The notes beneath the pieces are model-generated. The model was not told the origin of the DNA, did no database searches, and saw only the letters and a list, made by a program, of their open reading frames with translations. A program made the position numbers and the translations under genes. From a bacterium (GTDB lineage: Bacteria; Zixibacteria; MSB-5A5; GN15; FEB-12): 6,909 nt of DNA. Of the stretch, positions 6,007 to 6,909 are shown piece after piece. The stretch is from the NCBI GenBank assembly GCA_030629485.1, contig DAOVOW010000100.1, forward strand, positions 1-6,909. The letters are read 5' to 3'. The number at the start of each line of letters is the position of its first letter. The stretch's first letter is position 1.

Positions 6007-6909
6007 ATGAAAATACTGACCATTGCATTGCAAAAAGAGGGCAAGCCGATACCGGCATCATACGAACTAATCGAAGCCGCCAAATCGCTCGGCGGTGAAA
6101 TAATGACCGCATATCTGTCCGACAGTGACGCCGGAGCATCCGACCTCGCCTCGCGAGGCGGCGGTAAAGTGCTGGCGGTGACGCATGATAGCTTGAAGTT
6201 TTTCAACGATGAGATTTATTGCAAAGTGCTTACAGCGTTGATCGAGAAGCATCAGCCCGAGGTCGTCCTGGGTCCGGCGACATTCTACGGCAAAGCGCTG
6301 TTAGGTCGGTTGGCGGCGGCCAACGGCGGCCCCATGGCTTCCGATACTACCGGTCTGGTGCTCGATGGCGACAAGCTGGTGGCGACGCGACCGAACTACG
6401 GCGGTTCCGTGCTTTCGCAGATCGTCAAGAATGGCGGCGGGCCGTTCTTCGCCTCAGTGCGCGGCAAAATATTCCCGGAATCGAAAGAGGGCGCCGGCGA
6501 AGTGGTTGCGGAAACCGTCGACGGGTCTGTTTTCGAGTCTAAGATGACCGTCAAGGAGCGCAAGGTTGAGTCTTCGGGCGCGGTGAATCTGACCGAAGCG
6601 GACATCATAGTCTCGGCCGGTCGAGGAATGAAAGCCGCCGAGAACCTGCCGTTGATAAACGAACTGGCGGCGGCGCTGGGCGGCGCGGTGGGAGCTTCGC
6701 GGGCCATCGTCGACGCCGGCTGGGTGCCGTATTCGCAGCAGGTCGGCCAGACCGGCAAGACGGTTAACCCCAAACTTTACCTGGCGGTTGGTATCTCCGG
6801 CGCGATCCAGCATCTGGTGGGGATGCGTTCCTCGCAGACAATCGTAGCGGTTAACAGAGACAAGGATACGCCGATTTTCAACGTTGCCAATTACGGCATT
6901 GTCGGTGAC
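6007..6909 (+). CDS. etfA: Electron transfer flavoprotein, alpha subunit (3'-truncated by window edge)
   Basis: The alpha subunit of the heterodimeric ETF, which binds FAD and passes electrons from acyl-CoA and other flavin dehydrogenases to the membrane quinone pool or other acceptors. The 301 residues visible (no stop before base 6909) include the N-terminal ETF domain with [11 protein letters not shown] (128-138). They also include nearly all of the C-terminal FAD domain: SAGRGM (203-208), [16 protein letters not shown] (228-243), QVGQTGKTV (245-253) and the family signature [17 protein letters not shown] (257-273). Family length is about 310-330, so only some 10-25 residues are missing, normally beginning just after GIVGD where the window stops. 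AGAAGG lies 7 nt before the ATG. The usual partner gene etfB is not upstream, where it often lies; it must be downstream or elsewhere. No frameshift or missing key residue is seen. Confidence 0.95.
   Translation, partial: MKILTIALQKEGKPIPASYELIEAAKSLGGEIMTAYLSDSDAGASDLASRGGGKVLAVTHDSLKFFNDEIYCKVLTALIEKHQPEVVLGPATFYGKALLGRLAAANGGPMASDTTGLVLDGDKLVATRPNYGGSVLSQIVKNGGGPFFASVRGKIFPESKEGAGEVVAETVDGSVFESKMTVKERKVESSGAVNLTEADIIVSAGRGMKAAENLPLINELAAALGGAVGASRAIVDAGWVPYSQQVGQTGKTVNPKLYLAVGISGAIQHLVGMRSSQTIVAVNRDKDTPIFNVANYGIVGD

Noticed and set aside
5602..6033. 143-codon minus-strand frame crossing the dus 3' end, the repeat and the etfA start
   Set aside because: It overlaps two confident genes and its middle (FDSAQGD) is the translation of a dispersed intergenic repeat, a known source of spurious proteins.

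Overview
The window looks like a chromosomal, housekeeping-plus-signalling stretch from a free-living, probably uncultured bacterium of moderately high GC. Most genes carry Shine-Dalgarno sequences (GAAGGG, AAAGGG, AGAAGG). A CHASE2-type receptor serine/threonine kinase, an FHA protein and a short dispersed repeat whose antisense translation reads FDSAQGD suggest a deep environmental lineage, for example the FCB-group/Zixibacteria-like phyla or their neighbours. That placement is a low-confidence inference.

Layout. Positions 1-593 hold the tail of one plus-strand gene and a complete 153-residue protein of unknown function, apparently co-transcribed. A 167-bp convergent gap (594-760) contains a 12-bp hairpin that probably serves as a terminator. 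From 4731 down to 761 on the minus strand runs a tightly packed three-gene operon: an FHA-domain protein, a calcineurin-like metallophosphoesterase (stop and start overlap as TGATG), and an 844-residue membrane-anchored CHASE2-Ser/Thr kinase (12-nt gap). A 129-bp divergent control region (4732-4860) carries a promoter in each direction. It separates this operon from a plus-strand tRNA-dihydrouridine synthase of the DusB/NifR3 family (4861-5823). After a 183-bp gap with a palindromic dispersed repeat and a further promoter comes etfA, the electron-transfer flavoprotein alpha subunit, which runs off the window edge at 6909.

How the genes may work together. The kinase has an extracytoplasmic CHASE2 sensor, three following membrane helices, a roughly 165-residue disordered linker and a complete Hanks-type catalytic domain. 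The FHA protein would read phosphothreonine. The phosphoesterase could be an effector or the counter-acting enzyme, since no PP2C gene is present here. This looks like a self-contained phospho-signalling cassette, although its stimulus and targets are unknown. The dus and etfA genes appear to be independent housekeeping units. I see no CRISPR array, tRNA, rRNA, transposase or phage gene.
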